Assembly (NCBI RefSeq): GCF_014648075.1
Contig: NZ_BMQK01000003.1
Coordinates: 434,001-498,000, forward strand
Reading direction: 5' to 3'
Source: Streptomyces ruber
Lineage (GTDB): Bacteria; Actinomycetota; Actinomycetes; Streptomycetales; Streptomycetaceae
Length of the DNA stretch: 64,000 nucleotides
Both the position numbers and the translations under genes were made by a program. The notes below the pieces were generated by a model. The model saw only the letters and a list, made by a program, of their open reading frames with translations, was not told where the DNA came from and did no database searches. Shown in pieces: positions 48,456 through 56,137 of the stretch; within the stretch, counting starts at the first letter, position 1, and each line of letters opens with the position of its first letter.

Positions 48456-49001
48456 TCACCTGAACGGCACGGTGATGCAGGCCAGCCGCGACCCCGCCGT
48501 GCCCGCGTGTCCGGGGTGGGTCAGCGTGGCGTGCTCGTGGATCACCACGGAGCCGGCCTGGCCGGTCCGGAAGCGCCAGTCGACCGTGGCCCTGGCGCCG
48601 CCGTCGCCGCCCGCGTCCGTGGTGAGGTCGAGCCACACCTCGTTCCTGCGGTTGGCGAACCGGGGATCGACGGAGGGCTGCACCGGGTCGACGCGGTTCT
48701 GGTAGTGCGGGCCGGAGTCGTCGGGCTTGGGGCCGCACGGCCTGGTGTGGACGTGGGCACCGAAGGTGCGGTTCGGTTCGAGGTCCTTCACGGCGAGGTC
48801 GACCGTGGTCGTGCCGTCCCGGTTGAGCCACTCCGCCACCACGGCGCGGCTCCCCTTCGGCACGGCGGCCCGCTCGTACGTGATGGCCTTCTCCGGCGCG
48901 GTACCGAAACGCTCGTGGACGACCACGCTCGGGTGGTGCGTGCCCCCGGTCGGCAGGGTCGCCATCGCCACAGCCAGGAATGTTGTCGCGATCACGGACA
49001 T
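48456..49001 (-). CDS. Cu/Zn superoxide dismutase-like secreted protein
   Basis: A 181-residue protein with an N-terminal signal peptide (MSVIATTFLAVAMATLPTG). Copper-ligand motifs of SodC are present: FGAHVHTRPCG (H-x-H), GPHYQN, and SVVIHEHATLTHPGHAG. Two cysteines (RPCG and LACITV) could form the structural disulfide. It would dismute superoxide or bind copper outside the membrane. ATG 49001 follows GGAGGAGATGGAG. Several segments (SVDPRFANRRNEVWLDLTTD) are typical of actinobacterial SodC-like lineage members. Activity is likely but unproved. Confidence 0.85.
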   Translation of the reverse strand: MSVIATTFLAVAMATLPTGGTHHPSVVVHERFGTAPEKAITYERAAVPKGSRAVVAEWLNRDGTTTVDLAVKDLEPNRTFGAHVHTRPCGPKPDDSGPHYQNRVDPVQPSVDPRFANRRNEVWLDLTTDAGGDGGARATVDWRFRTGQAGSVVIHEHATLTHPGHAGTAGSRLACITVPFR

Positions 49002-49436
49002 GAGTGCTCCATCTCCTCCGGAAACTCGTGCGCCCGCCATGAACCCTCGCCCCTGCGCGGACCCGGCACCACCGGATAACGAGCCATGCCGCCGTGTCTA
49101 CGCACGCCGCGCACGCTCACTGACACCTCATCAGCCGCCGGACGGGCTCCGCGGGGGAAGGGACGGAGGGGGCGGCGAGTACGGCGTCCCGGCATCGGCC
49201 CGCGACGGGCGGGCCGGAGGAAGGACGCCCGTCCGCCCCGGACGTGCCGCCCGGTGTGGCGCCGCCGCCCGGTCACGTGCCGCCCGTACGCTGACGGCTC
49301 GTCGGCCCTGTCCGGTATCCGGCAGGGGCCGATGCGGGCCGGTGGCGGAACGAGGGCCCGAGCGGCGGCCACCCCGGCCCCCGGTCACCCCGCCCACCGG
49401 CCGTCCCCCGACCCCGGCGAAGGCGCAGCGGAGCTG
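49002..49436. other. Divergent promoter region of SodC-like and sel genes
   Basis: About 435 bases between divergent genes, expected to hold both promoters. I found no palindrome, riboswitch or small gene here. No selenium-responsive element is recognisable. Confidence 0.35.
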
Positions 49437-50819
49437 ATGGACAGCGACCACACCTCGACCATGCCGGACGGCGTCCGCCGCCCACCGCCCCATGCCGACG
49501 GCGTACGGCGCCGGCTGCCCCGTACCGACGTGACGCTGGCCGACCCCCGGCTCGCCGCCGCCACGGAGCGGCTGGGACGCGGGATCGTGAAGGCGGTGGT
49601 GGCCGGGGCGCAGGAACGGGCGCGGGCCGGTGAGATCCCGCCCCACGAGGTCACCGAACAGGCGGTGGCCGCGCTGCCCGCCACGGCCGGCCGGCTGCGG
49701 CCCGTGCTCAACGCGACCGGAGTGCTGCTCCACACCAACCTGGGCCGGGCCCCGCTGTCCTCGGCGGCGCGTGAGGCCGTGCTCGCCGCGAGCGGCACCA
49801 CGGACGTCGAACTCGACCTCGCCACGGGCGCACGCTCCCGGCGGGGCCGCTCGGCGACCGAGGCGCTGCTGGAGCGGGTGCCGCCCGCGGAGGCCGCCCA
49901 CGTGGTCAACAACGGGGCGGCGGCACTGGTCCTCGCGGCCACCGCGCTGGCACGGGGCCGGGACGTCGTCGTCAGCCGGGGCGAGATGGTGGAGATCGGG
50001 GACGGCTTCCGGCTGCCGGACCTCCTGGTGAGCACCGGTGCCCGGCTCCGGGAGGTCGGCACGACCAACCGCACCTCCCTCGCCGACTACGCGGCGGCCG
50101 TCACGCCGGAGACCGGGTTCGTGCTCAAGGTGCACCCCTCCAACTTCCGTGTCACCGGCTTCACCCGCGACGTAGGCGTCGCCGCCCTGGCCCGCCTCGG
50201 CGTGCCCGTGGTCGCGGACATCGGCTCCGGGCTGCTGGCCCCCGAACCGGCGCTCCCGGCCGAGCCGGACGCCGCCACCTGGCTGCGTGCCGGTGCCGAC
50301 CTGGTGACCGCCAGCGGCGACAAACTGCTCGGCGGCCCGCAGTGCGGCCTCCTGCTCGGCCGCGCCGACCTCGTACGGCGGCTGGCCCGGCACCCCCTCG
50401 CACGGGCGCTCCGCGTCGACAAGCTCACCCTGGCCGCGCTCGAAGCCACCGTGCGGGGACCCGAGACCCCGGTGCACGCCGCGCTGCACGCGGACCCCGG
50501 ACGGCTCCGGGAGCGTGCCGAGCGGATGGCGGCACGCCTCCGCCGCCACGGGCTGGACTGCCGGGCGGTGGACAGCGAGGCGGTCGTCGGCGGCGGCGGT
50601 GCGCCCGGTGTCACGCTGCCGAGCGCCGCGGTGTCGCTGCCCGCTTCGTACACGGGCCCGCTCCGCCGCGCGGAGCCCGCGGTCATGGGCCGGGTGGAGG
50701 GCGGACGGTGCCTGCTGGACCTGCGGGCGGTGCCCGAGGCGGCGGACGGCGCGCTGGAGACCGCCGTGCGCCGCACGTGCCCCGTACCCGCCGGCGCGCC
50801 CACCGGCTCCGGGGAGTGA
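49437..50819 (+). CDS. selA: L-seryl-tRNA(Sec) selenium transferase
   Basis: A 460-residue PLP enzyme that converts Ser-tRNA(Sec) to Sec-tRNA(Sec) using selenophosphate. The PLP lysine is K296 in TASGDKLLGGPQCG, almost the same position as K295 of E. coli SelA. Other landmarks: NATGVLLHTNLGRAPLSSAA, VVNNGAAALVLAATALARG, SRGEMVEIGDGFRLPDLL, REVGTTNRTSLADY and VKVHPSNFRVTGF-like text. The length is normal. ATG 49437 is used. selB follows 7 bp later, so they are one transcript. Confidence 0.97.
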   Translation: MDSDHTSTMPDGVRRPPPHADGVRRRLPRTDVTLADPRLAAATERLGRGIVKAVVAGAQERARAGEIPPHEVTEQAVAALPATAGRLRPVLNATGVLLHTNLGRAPLSSAAREAVLAASGTTDVELDLATGARSRRGRSATEALLERVPPAEAAHVVNNGAAALVLAATALARGRDVVVSRGEMVEIGDGFRLPDLLVSTGARLREVGTTNRTSLADYAAAVTPETGFVLKVHPSNFRVTGFTRDVGVAALARLGVPVVADIGSGLLAPEPALPAEPDAATWLRAGADLVTASGDKLLGGPQCGLLLGRADLVRRLARHPLARALRVDKLTLAALEATVRGPETPVHAALHADPGRLRERAERMAARLRRHGLDCRAVDSEAVVGGGGAPGVTLPSAAVSLPASYTGPLRRAEPAVMGRVEGGRCLLDLRAVPEAADGALETAVRRTCPVPAGAPTGSGE

Positions 50820-50826
50820 CCCGCGC

Positions 50827-52698
50827 ATGCACGTAGTCGCCACCGCCGGACACGTCGACCACGGCAAGTCCGCCCTGCTGCGCGCCCTGACCGGGATGGA
50901 GCCCGACCGGTGGGCCGAGGAACGGCGCCGCGGCATGACGCTCGACCTGGGGTTCGTGTGGACCCGGCTGCCCGGCGCCGGAGACCTGGCCTTCGTCGAC
51001 GTCCCCGGACACGAGTGGCTGGTGGGCAACATGCTCGCGGGCGTCGGCCCCGTACCCGCCGTGCTGTTCGTGGTCGCCGCTGACCAGGGCTGGCAGCCGC
51101 AGTCCGAGGAGCACCTGGCGGTCCTGGACGCGCTCGGCGTGCGCCACGGCGTGCTCGCCGTCTCCCGCTGCGACCTGGCGGACCCCGCGCCGGCCCGGGA
51201 GGAGGCGCTGGCCCGGCTCGCCCGGTCCTCGCTGGGCGCGGTGGAGTGCGTGGCGGTGAGCCCGGTGACCGGCGCCGGCCTGGACGGCCTCCGCACGGCC
51301 CTGACCCGGCTCGCCCGCGCGCTGCCCGCCGCCGACCCCGCCGCGGACGTACGGCTCTGGGCGGACCGCGTCTTCACGGTGCGCGGCCGGGGCACGGTCG
51401 TCACCGGCACCCTCGGCGCGGGCACGGTCCGGGTGGGCGACCACCTCGAACTCGCCCGCGACGGGCGGCGGTTGCGGGTACGGGGCCTGGAGACGCTCAA
51501 GCGGTCCCGGCCGGAGGCGGTCGCGGTCGCCCGGGTGGCGGTCAACCTGCACGGCCCCGGAGCGGGCACGCTGCGCCGGGGCGACGCGCTGCTCACCCCG
51601 GGACAGTGGCTCACCACCGACACGGTGGACGTCCGGCTCGGCGACAACACCCCGTCGGAGGACCGCTCACCGGCCCGCGACCTGCCCCGGCACCTGACTC
51701 TCCACATCGGCTCCGCCGCCGTCCCGGTGACGGTCCGTCCGCTGGGCGGGGACACCCTGCGGCTGCGGCTCGCCGCCCCGCTGCCCCTCCGCGTCGCCGA
51801 CCGGGCGCTGCTGCGCGACCCGGGGCGCCACCGCGTCCCGGGCGGGGTCACCGTCCTCGACGTACGCCCGCCGCCGCTCACCCGGCGCGGCGCGGCCGCC
51901 GCCCGCGTCCGGGACCTCGGCACGGCGGGCGGACCCGCCGGCGCGGCCGCGGAACTCCGCCGCCGCGGCCTGGTGCGCCGCGGGGACCTGCTCGCCATGG
52001 GGGTCAGGCCGCCGGCCGGGGCCGGTCCGGTCGCCGGGGAGTGGCTGGCCGACCCGGCCCACTGGGCCGGCCTGCGCGACGGACTGCGCCGCGCCGTCGA
52101 GGAGCACGCAGCCCGCCACCCCCTGGAACCGGGCCTCCCGCTGGAGGCCGCCCGGCAGGCGCTCGGCCTGCCGGAGCGCCGTCTGGTGGAGGCGCTGCTC
52201 GCGGCCGACCCCGCCCTGCGGCAGCGCGAGGGACGGCTCTACGGCGAGCGGACCCGTCCCGTCCTCCCGCCGCCGGTCGAGGCCGCCGTCGAGGAGGTAC
52301 GGGCCGACCTGGCCCGCGCGCCGTTCCGCGCGCCCGAGGCCGAGCGGCTGGAGCGACTGGACCTGACGGCCCGTACGCTCGCCGCGGCCGCCGCCGCCGG
52401 GGCACTGCTGCGGATCGCCGACGGCATCGTGCTGCTGCCGGGCGCGGACGCGCGGGCCGCGGCGGTGCTCGCCCGGCTGGAGCAGCCGTTCACGGCGAGC
52501 GAGGCGCGCCGGGCCCTGGACACCACCCGCCGCGTCGTCATCCCCCTGCTCGAACACCTCGACCGGCACGGCTGGACGGTCCGGCTGGACGGCGCCCTGC
52601 GCCGCTGCGCCGCGGCGGCGGACGGCACGGAACGGGCCGGCGGAGACGGACGGGAATCGAACCCGCCTGCCCGAGCTGCTCGGACACCACGGTTTTGA
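50827..52698 (+). CDS. selB: Selenocysteine-specific elongation factor SelB
   Basis: A 623-residue translation factor that brings Sec-tRNA(Sec) to UGA codons beside a SECIS element. GTPase motifs are GHVDHGKSAL (8-17), DVPGHEWLVGNM and SRCDL. EF-Tu-like domains 2-3 follow (VRGRGTVVTGTLGAGTVRVG), then winged-helix domains that bind the SECIS (RRALDTTRRVVIPLLEHL). The last 20 codons, ending in TTT TGA at 52693-52698, run antisense through the tRNA-Sec gene. ATG 50827 starts the standard N-terminus. It is 7 bp after selA. Confidence 0.96.
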   Translation: MHVVATAGHVDHGKSALLRALTGMEPDRWAEERRRGMTLDLGFVWTRLPGAGDLAFVDVPGHEWLVGNMLAGVGPVPAVLFVVAADQGWQPQSEEHLAVLDALGVRHGVLAVSRCDLADPAPAREEALARLARSSLGAVECVAVSPVTGAGLDGLRTALTRLARALPAADPAADVRLWADRVFTVRGRGTVVTGTLGAGTVRVGDHLELARDGRRLRVRGLETLKRSRPEAVAVARVAVNLHGPGAGTLRRGDALLTPGQWLTTDTVDVRLGDNTPSEDRSPARDLPRHLTLHIGSAAVPVTVRPLGGDTLRLRLAAPLPLRVADRALLRDPGRHRVPGGVTVLDVRPPPLTRRGAAAARVRDLGTAGGPAGAAAELRRRGLVRRGDLLAMGVRPPAGAGPVAGEWLADPAHWAGLRDGLRRAVEEHAARHPLEPGLPLEAARQALGLPERRLVEALLAADPALRQREGRLYGERTRPVLPPPVEAAVEEVRADLARAPFRAPEAERLERLDLTARTLAAAAAAGALLRIADGIVLLPGADARAAAVLARLEQPFTASEARRALDTTRRVVIPLLEHLDRHGWTVRLDGALRRCAAAADGTERAGGDGRESNPPARAARTPRF

Positions 52699-52733
52699 AG
52701 ACCGGGAGGGCCACCAGGCACCTTTACGTCTCC
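52641..52733 (-). tRNA. selC: tRNA-Sec (anticodon UCA)
   Basis: On the reverse strand the acceptor arm GGAGACG pairs with CGTCTCC. A long D-stem with a TGGT loop (AGG/CCT and GCC/GGC with one bulge) follows. The anticodon loop CTTCAAA in stem CGGT/ACCG gives anticodon UCA. The variable arm is very long (TGTCCGAG/CTCGGGCA, 8 bp), and the T-loop is GGGTTCGATTCCC. These are the hallmarks of bacterial tRNA-Sec. A G discriminator lies at 52641; CCA is not encoded. The gene is antisense to the 3' end of selB. Confidence 0.97.
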
Positions 52734-52853
52734 CCGCCGGACGTGCGGCCGCGCCGCCGCCCGGACGAGCCCCCATTCGATCCCCCGGCCCGGACGGCGG
52801 TCAACGCGCCGCGCCGGGCACGCGCCGCGACCCGTGCACGAAGGACGGCATCC

Positions 52854-53912
52854 ATGACGACGAGCACGACGACCACGGTGACCCCGCAGGAGGGTGTCCG
52901 CCTGACCCGGTACGCCCGTGGCGGCGGCTGCGCCTGCAAGATCCCGCCGGGCGAACTGGAGGAGGTCGTCGCCGGGCTGACCGGCCGCACCTCCCGCACC
53001 CGGCCGGCCGGGGAGCTGCTCGTCGGCCTCGACAGCGGGGACGACGCCGCCGTGGTCCGGCTGCCCCGCGGCACCGGCGGACGGGACGGCACCGGCGGGC
53101 GGGCCGTCGTCGTCACCGCCGACTTCTTCGCCCCGGTCGTCGACGACCCGTACGACTGGGGCCGGATCGCCGCGGCCAACGCGCTGTCCGACGTCTACGC
53201 CATGGGCGGCACCCCCCTGGTCGCCGCCAACCTGCTGGCGTGGCCGCGCGGGGCGCTGCCCCTCGACCTGGCCCGGGAGGTGCTGCGCGGCGGACTGGAC
53301 GTCGCCGACGAGGCGGGCTGCCACGTGGCGGGCGGGCACAGCGTGGACGACCCGGAGCCCAAGTACGGCATGGCGGTCACCGGGACCGCCGACCCGGAGC
53401 GCCTGCTGCGCAACGACACCGGCCGGCCGGGGACGCCGCTGTCGCTGACCAAACCACTGGGCCTCGGCGTCCTCAACACCCGGCACAAGGCCACCGGCGA
53501 GGTCTTCCCGGAGGCGGTGCGGACCATGGTGGCCCTCAACCGCGACGCGGCGGCGTCCGCCCTGGCCGCGGGGGCGGTCTGCGCGACCGACGTCACCGGG
53601 TTCGGCCTGCTGGGGCACCTGTACAAGCTGGCGCGCGCCTCGCGGGTGACCGCCGTGGTGGACGCCTCGGCGGTCCCGTTCCTCGACGGCGCCCACGAGG
53701 CCGTCCGGGACGGTCACGTCAGCGGCGGTACCCGCCGCAACCTCGCGTGGGTCGCCCCGTACACCGACTTCGGCGGGACCGGCGAGCCGGCCCGGCTGCT
53801 GCTCGCGGACGCCCAGACGTCGGGCGGACTGCTGGTGGCCGGGGAGGTGCCCGGGGCGCCGGTGATCGGGGAGCTCGTCCCCGCGGGCGCGCACCGGCTG
53901 GTCGTGCGCTGA
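52854..53912 (+). CDS. selD: Selenide, water dikinase SelD
   Basis: A 352-residue enzyme that makes selenophosphate from selenide and ATP, the donor for SelA. The active-site motif is RGGGCACKIPPGEL with Cys26 and Lys29 (equivalent to C17 and K20 in E. coli), so it is the Cys form, not itself a selenoprotein. Other landmarks: GLDSGDDAAVVRL, DFFAPVVDDPYDWGRIAAAN, LSDVYAMGGTPLVAANLL, GGHSVDDPEPKYGMAVTG and ADAQTSGGLLVAGE. AAGGACGG precedes ATG 52854. It lies just beyond the tRNA-Sec gene, likely with its own promoter or the selAB transcript. Confidence 0.97.
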   Translation: MTTSTTTTVTPQEGVRLTRYARGGGCACKIPPGELEEVVAGLTGRTSRTRPAGELLVGLDSGDDAAVVRLPRGTGGRDGTGGRAVVVTADFFAPVVDDPYDWGRIAAANALSDVYAMGGTPLVAANLLAWPRGALPLDLAREVLRGGLDVADEAGCHVAGGHSVDDPEPKYGMAVTGTADPERLLRNDTGRPGTPLSLTKPLGLGVLNTRHKATGEVFPEAVRTMVALNRDAAASALAAGAVCATDVTGFGLLGHLYKLARASRVTAVVDASAVPFLDGAHEAVRDGHVSGGTRRNLAWVAPYTDFGGTGEPARLLLADAQTSGGLLVAGEVPGAPVIGELVPAGAHRLVVR

Positions 53913-53920
53913 CCCGCCGG

Positions 53921-53960
53921 TCCTATGAGCGGCGCCGGAATCCTATGAAAGGCGCCGGTC
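53921..53960. repeat. Two tandem 20-bp repeats with TCCTATGA and GGCGCC
   Basis: TCCTATGAGCGGCGCCGGAA at 53921-53940 and TCCTATGAAAGGCGCCGGTC at 53941-53960 match at 16 of 20 positions. Each holds the palindrome GGCGCC. They lie 140 bp before the acyl-CoA-dehydrogenase-like operon and may be an operator. Confidence 0.5.
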
Positions 53961-54036
53961 AGCGGCGTACGCGGTGGAGCGCGTCCCTTCGGGTGAACCG
54001 GCGGGGAGCACCCTCCTGATGGTCCGGGCGAGCCCC

Positions 54037-54042
54037 TAGCGT
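54037..54042 (+). promoter_or_regulatory. Possible -10 element TAGCGT
   Basis: The context CCCTAGCGTGG is a typical Streptomyces housekeeping -10 region, 57 bp before the GTG at 54099. A convincing -35 is not visible (CCTGAT at 54015 is a weak candidate). Confidence 0.35.
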
Positions 54043-54098
54043 GGCCCGCGGTCTTCCGGGACCGACCCCACCCCCCACGATCTCCGAGGCAGGCAGCC

Positions 54099-55289
54099 GT
54101 GCTCTCGACAGCCACCGACACCGCCCCCGCGACCACCGTCCCGCCGCCCGGCATCCCACCGGGCGGCATCGACGAGATCCTCACCCGGGTGATCGAGCGC
54201 ACGGTCGCGCCCGCGGCCGCCGAAGTGGACCGGCAGGGCGCCTTCCCGGCCGAGGGCGTGGCGGAACTGGGCCGCGCGGGCGTGCTGGGCCTGGTCAGCG
54301 CCCCCGAGGTCGGCGGCGGGGGAGTGTCGCCGGCCGTCGCCGCGCACGTGGTCGAGCGGCTGGCCGGAGCGTGCTCCTCCACGGCCATGGTGGTGCTCAT
54401 GCACTACGCCGCGACCGCCGTGGTCGAGGCGCACGGCCACGAGGACGTCCGGCGGGCGATCGCCCGCGGCGGGCACCTCACGACGCTGGCCTTCTCCGAG
54501 ACGGGGTCCCGCAGCCACTTCTGGGCGCCGCTCGGCACCGCCTCCGCCGACGGCGACCGGGTGCGGCTCGACGCCGAGAAGAGCTGGGTGACCTCGGCGG
54601 GCCACGCCGACAGCTACGTGTGGTCCAGCCGTTCCCTCACCGGCACGGCGCCCATGACGCTGTGGCTGGTCCCCGGGAACGCGCCCGGCCTGACCGTGAA
54701 GGGCGCCTACGACGGCTTCGGACTGCGCGGCAACGCGTCCAGCCCGGTCACCGCCGAGGCCGTCACCGTGCCGCGCTCGGCGATGCTCGGCGGCGACGCG
54801 CAGGGCATGGACATCGCCCTGGCCACCGCGCTGCCCCGGTTCCTGGTGCTGAACTCGGCCTTCTGCCTCGGCCTGTGCGAGTCGCTGCTGTCCCGGGCCC
54901 GCGCCCATCTGTCCGGCTCCCGGCTCGGCCACTTGGACCAGACCCTCGCCGACCAGGACGCGGTGCGCGACGGGTACGCCCGGCTGCACACCCGCGCCGA
55001 CTCCGCACGCGTCTTCCTGGCCGACACGCTCGCCGCCCTGGAGACCGGCCGGGAGGACGCCATGCTGCGCGTCCTGCAGGTCAAGGCCGTCGCGGCGGAG
55101 ACGACGGCGGACGTCGCGGACGGGGTCATGCGGCTGTGCGGCGGCGCCGCCTTCCGCCGCGACCTGGGGGTCGAGCGCCGCTTCCGGGACGCGCTCGCGG
55201 CCCGCGTCATGGCGCCCACCACACAGGCCCTGTACGACTTCACCGGCCGCGCGAGCCTGGGCCTGCCGCTGTTCGGGGAGACCTCGTGA
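54099..55289 (+). CDS. Acyl-CoA-dehydrogenase-family flavoprotein
   Basis: A 396-residue flavoprotein of the acyl-CoA dehydrogenase superfamily. Landmarks are LGLVSAPEVGGGGVSPAVAA, ACSSTAMVVLMHYAATAVVE, LTTLAFSETGSRSHFWAP, KSWVTSAGHADSYVWSSRSL and a C-terminal VMRLCGGAAFRRDLGVERRF. It may be a true dehydrogenase or one of the DszC/SfnB-like flavin monooxygenases that belong to the same fold; the catalytic Glu is not evident. GTG 54099 follows GAGGCAGG. The stop overlaps the next start by 4 bp, so the three-gene operon is coupled. Confidence 0.88.
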   Translation: MLSTATDTAPATTVPPPGIPPGGIDEILTRVIERTVAPAAAEVDRQGAFPAEGVAELGRAGVLGLVSAPEVGGGGVSPAVAAHVVERLAGACSSTAMVVLMHYAATAVVEAHGHEDVRRAIARGGHLTTLAFSETGSRSHFWAPLGTASADGDRVRLDAEKSWVTSAGHADSYVWSSRSLTGTAPMTLWLVPGNAPGLTVKGAYDGFGLRGNASSPVTAEAVTVPRSAMLGGDAQGMDIALATALPRFLVLNSAFCLGLCESLLSRARAHLSGSRLGHLDQTLADQDAVRDGYARLHTRADSARVFLADTLAALETGREDAMLRVLQVKAVAAETTADVADGVMRLCGGAAFRRDLGVERRFRDALAARVMAPTTQALYDFTGRASLGLPLFGETS

Positions 55290-56137
55290 CGCTGCTGACG
55301 GGCGCGGTGGCCTACGACCCCAAGGTGGTGGCCGTCTGGACGGGCTTCCGCACCTGGCTGACCGAGCGCGGCCTGCCCTTCGACTTCCTGCTGTACTCCC
55401 ACTACGAGCGCCAGGTGGAGGACCTGGCCGCCGGGCGCATCCACGCGGCCTGGCTCTCGCCCCTCGCCTGGATCCGCTGCCGCCGCCTGGCGGCGGCCCG
55501 GGGCGCACGCCCGCGCCCGCTGGTCATGCGGGACACCGACCGGGGTCTGCGCTCGGTGATCGCGGTGCGCGCCGACGCCCCGTACGCGAACGTCCACGAC
55601 CTGAAGGGCAGGACGGTGGCCGTGGGCGCCGTCGACTCGCCCCAGGCCACCCTCATCCCGCTGTCGCTGCTGCGCGCCGAGGGACTGAAGCCCGGCGAGG
55701 ACGTCCGGGTGCGCCGCCACGACGTCGGGGTCGGCCTGCACGGCGACCACGTCGGCGGCGAACGCGAGGCGGCCCGCGCGCTGCTGTCGGGCGAGGCGGA
55801 CGCCGCCTGTCTGCTGGACGCCAGTCATCTGCTCTTCGGCCAGGAGGGCACGCTGCCGCCCGGCAGCACCCGGCTGCTGACCTCGACCGCCGCGTACGAC
55901 CACTGCGTCCTCGCCGTCAGCGACGCCGTGCCCGCGGCGGCGGCCGACCGCCTCCGCGACCTGCTGCTCGGCATGGACCCCGCCGACGCCGAGGTCAGGC
56001 GGCTGTTCGACCTGGAGGGGCTGAACGCCTGGCTGCCCGGCCGGGACGAGGGCTTCACGGCCCTTGCGACGGCGGTCGACGAGACGGGCTTCTACGACGC
56101 GGCGGGCCGGGTGACGGCGGAGGACTACCGGCCGTGA
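55286..56137 (+). CDS. PhnD-like substrate-binding protein without signal peptide
   Basis: A 283-residue type-II periplasmic-binding fold of the phosphate/phosphite/phosphonate (PhnD) group: LLTGAVAYDPKVVAVWTGFR, DFLLYSHYERQVEDLAAGRI, HAAWLSPLAWI, VAVGAVDSPQATLIPL and ADAACLLDASHLL. It starts directly at the first strand with no signal peptide or lipobox, so it is probably cytoplasmic and not part of an ABC importer; no permease or ATPase gene is nearby. It overlaps both neighbours by 4 bp. A cytoplasmic carrier or sensor of an oxyanion is possible. Confidence 0.82.
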   Translation: MTLLTGAVAYDPKVVAVWTGFRTWLTERGLPFDFLLYSHYERQVEDLAAGRIHAAWLSPLAWIRCRRLAAARGARPRPLVMRDTDRGLRSVIAVRADAPYANVHDLKGRTVAVGAVDSPQATLIPLSLLRAEGLKPGEDVRVRRHDVGVGLHGDHVGGEREAARALLSGEADAACLLDASHLLFGQEGTLPPGSTRLLTSTAAYDHCVLAVSDAVPAAAADRLRDLLLGMDPADAEVRRLFDLEGLNAWLPGRDEGFTALATAVDETGFYDAAGRVTAEDYRP

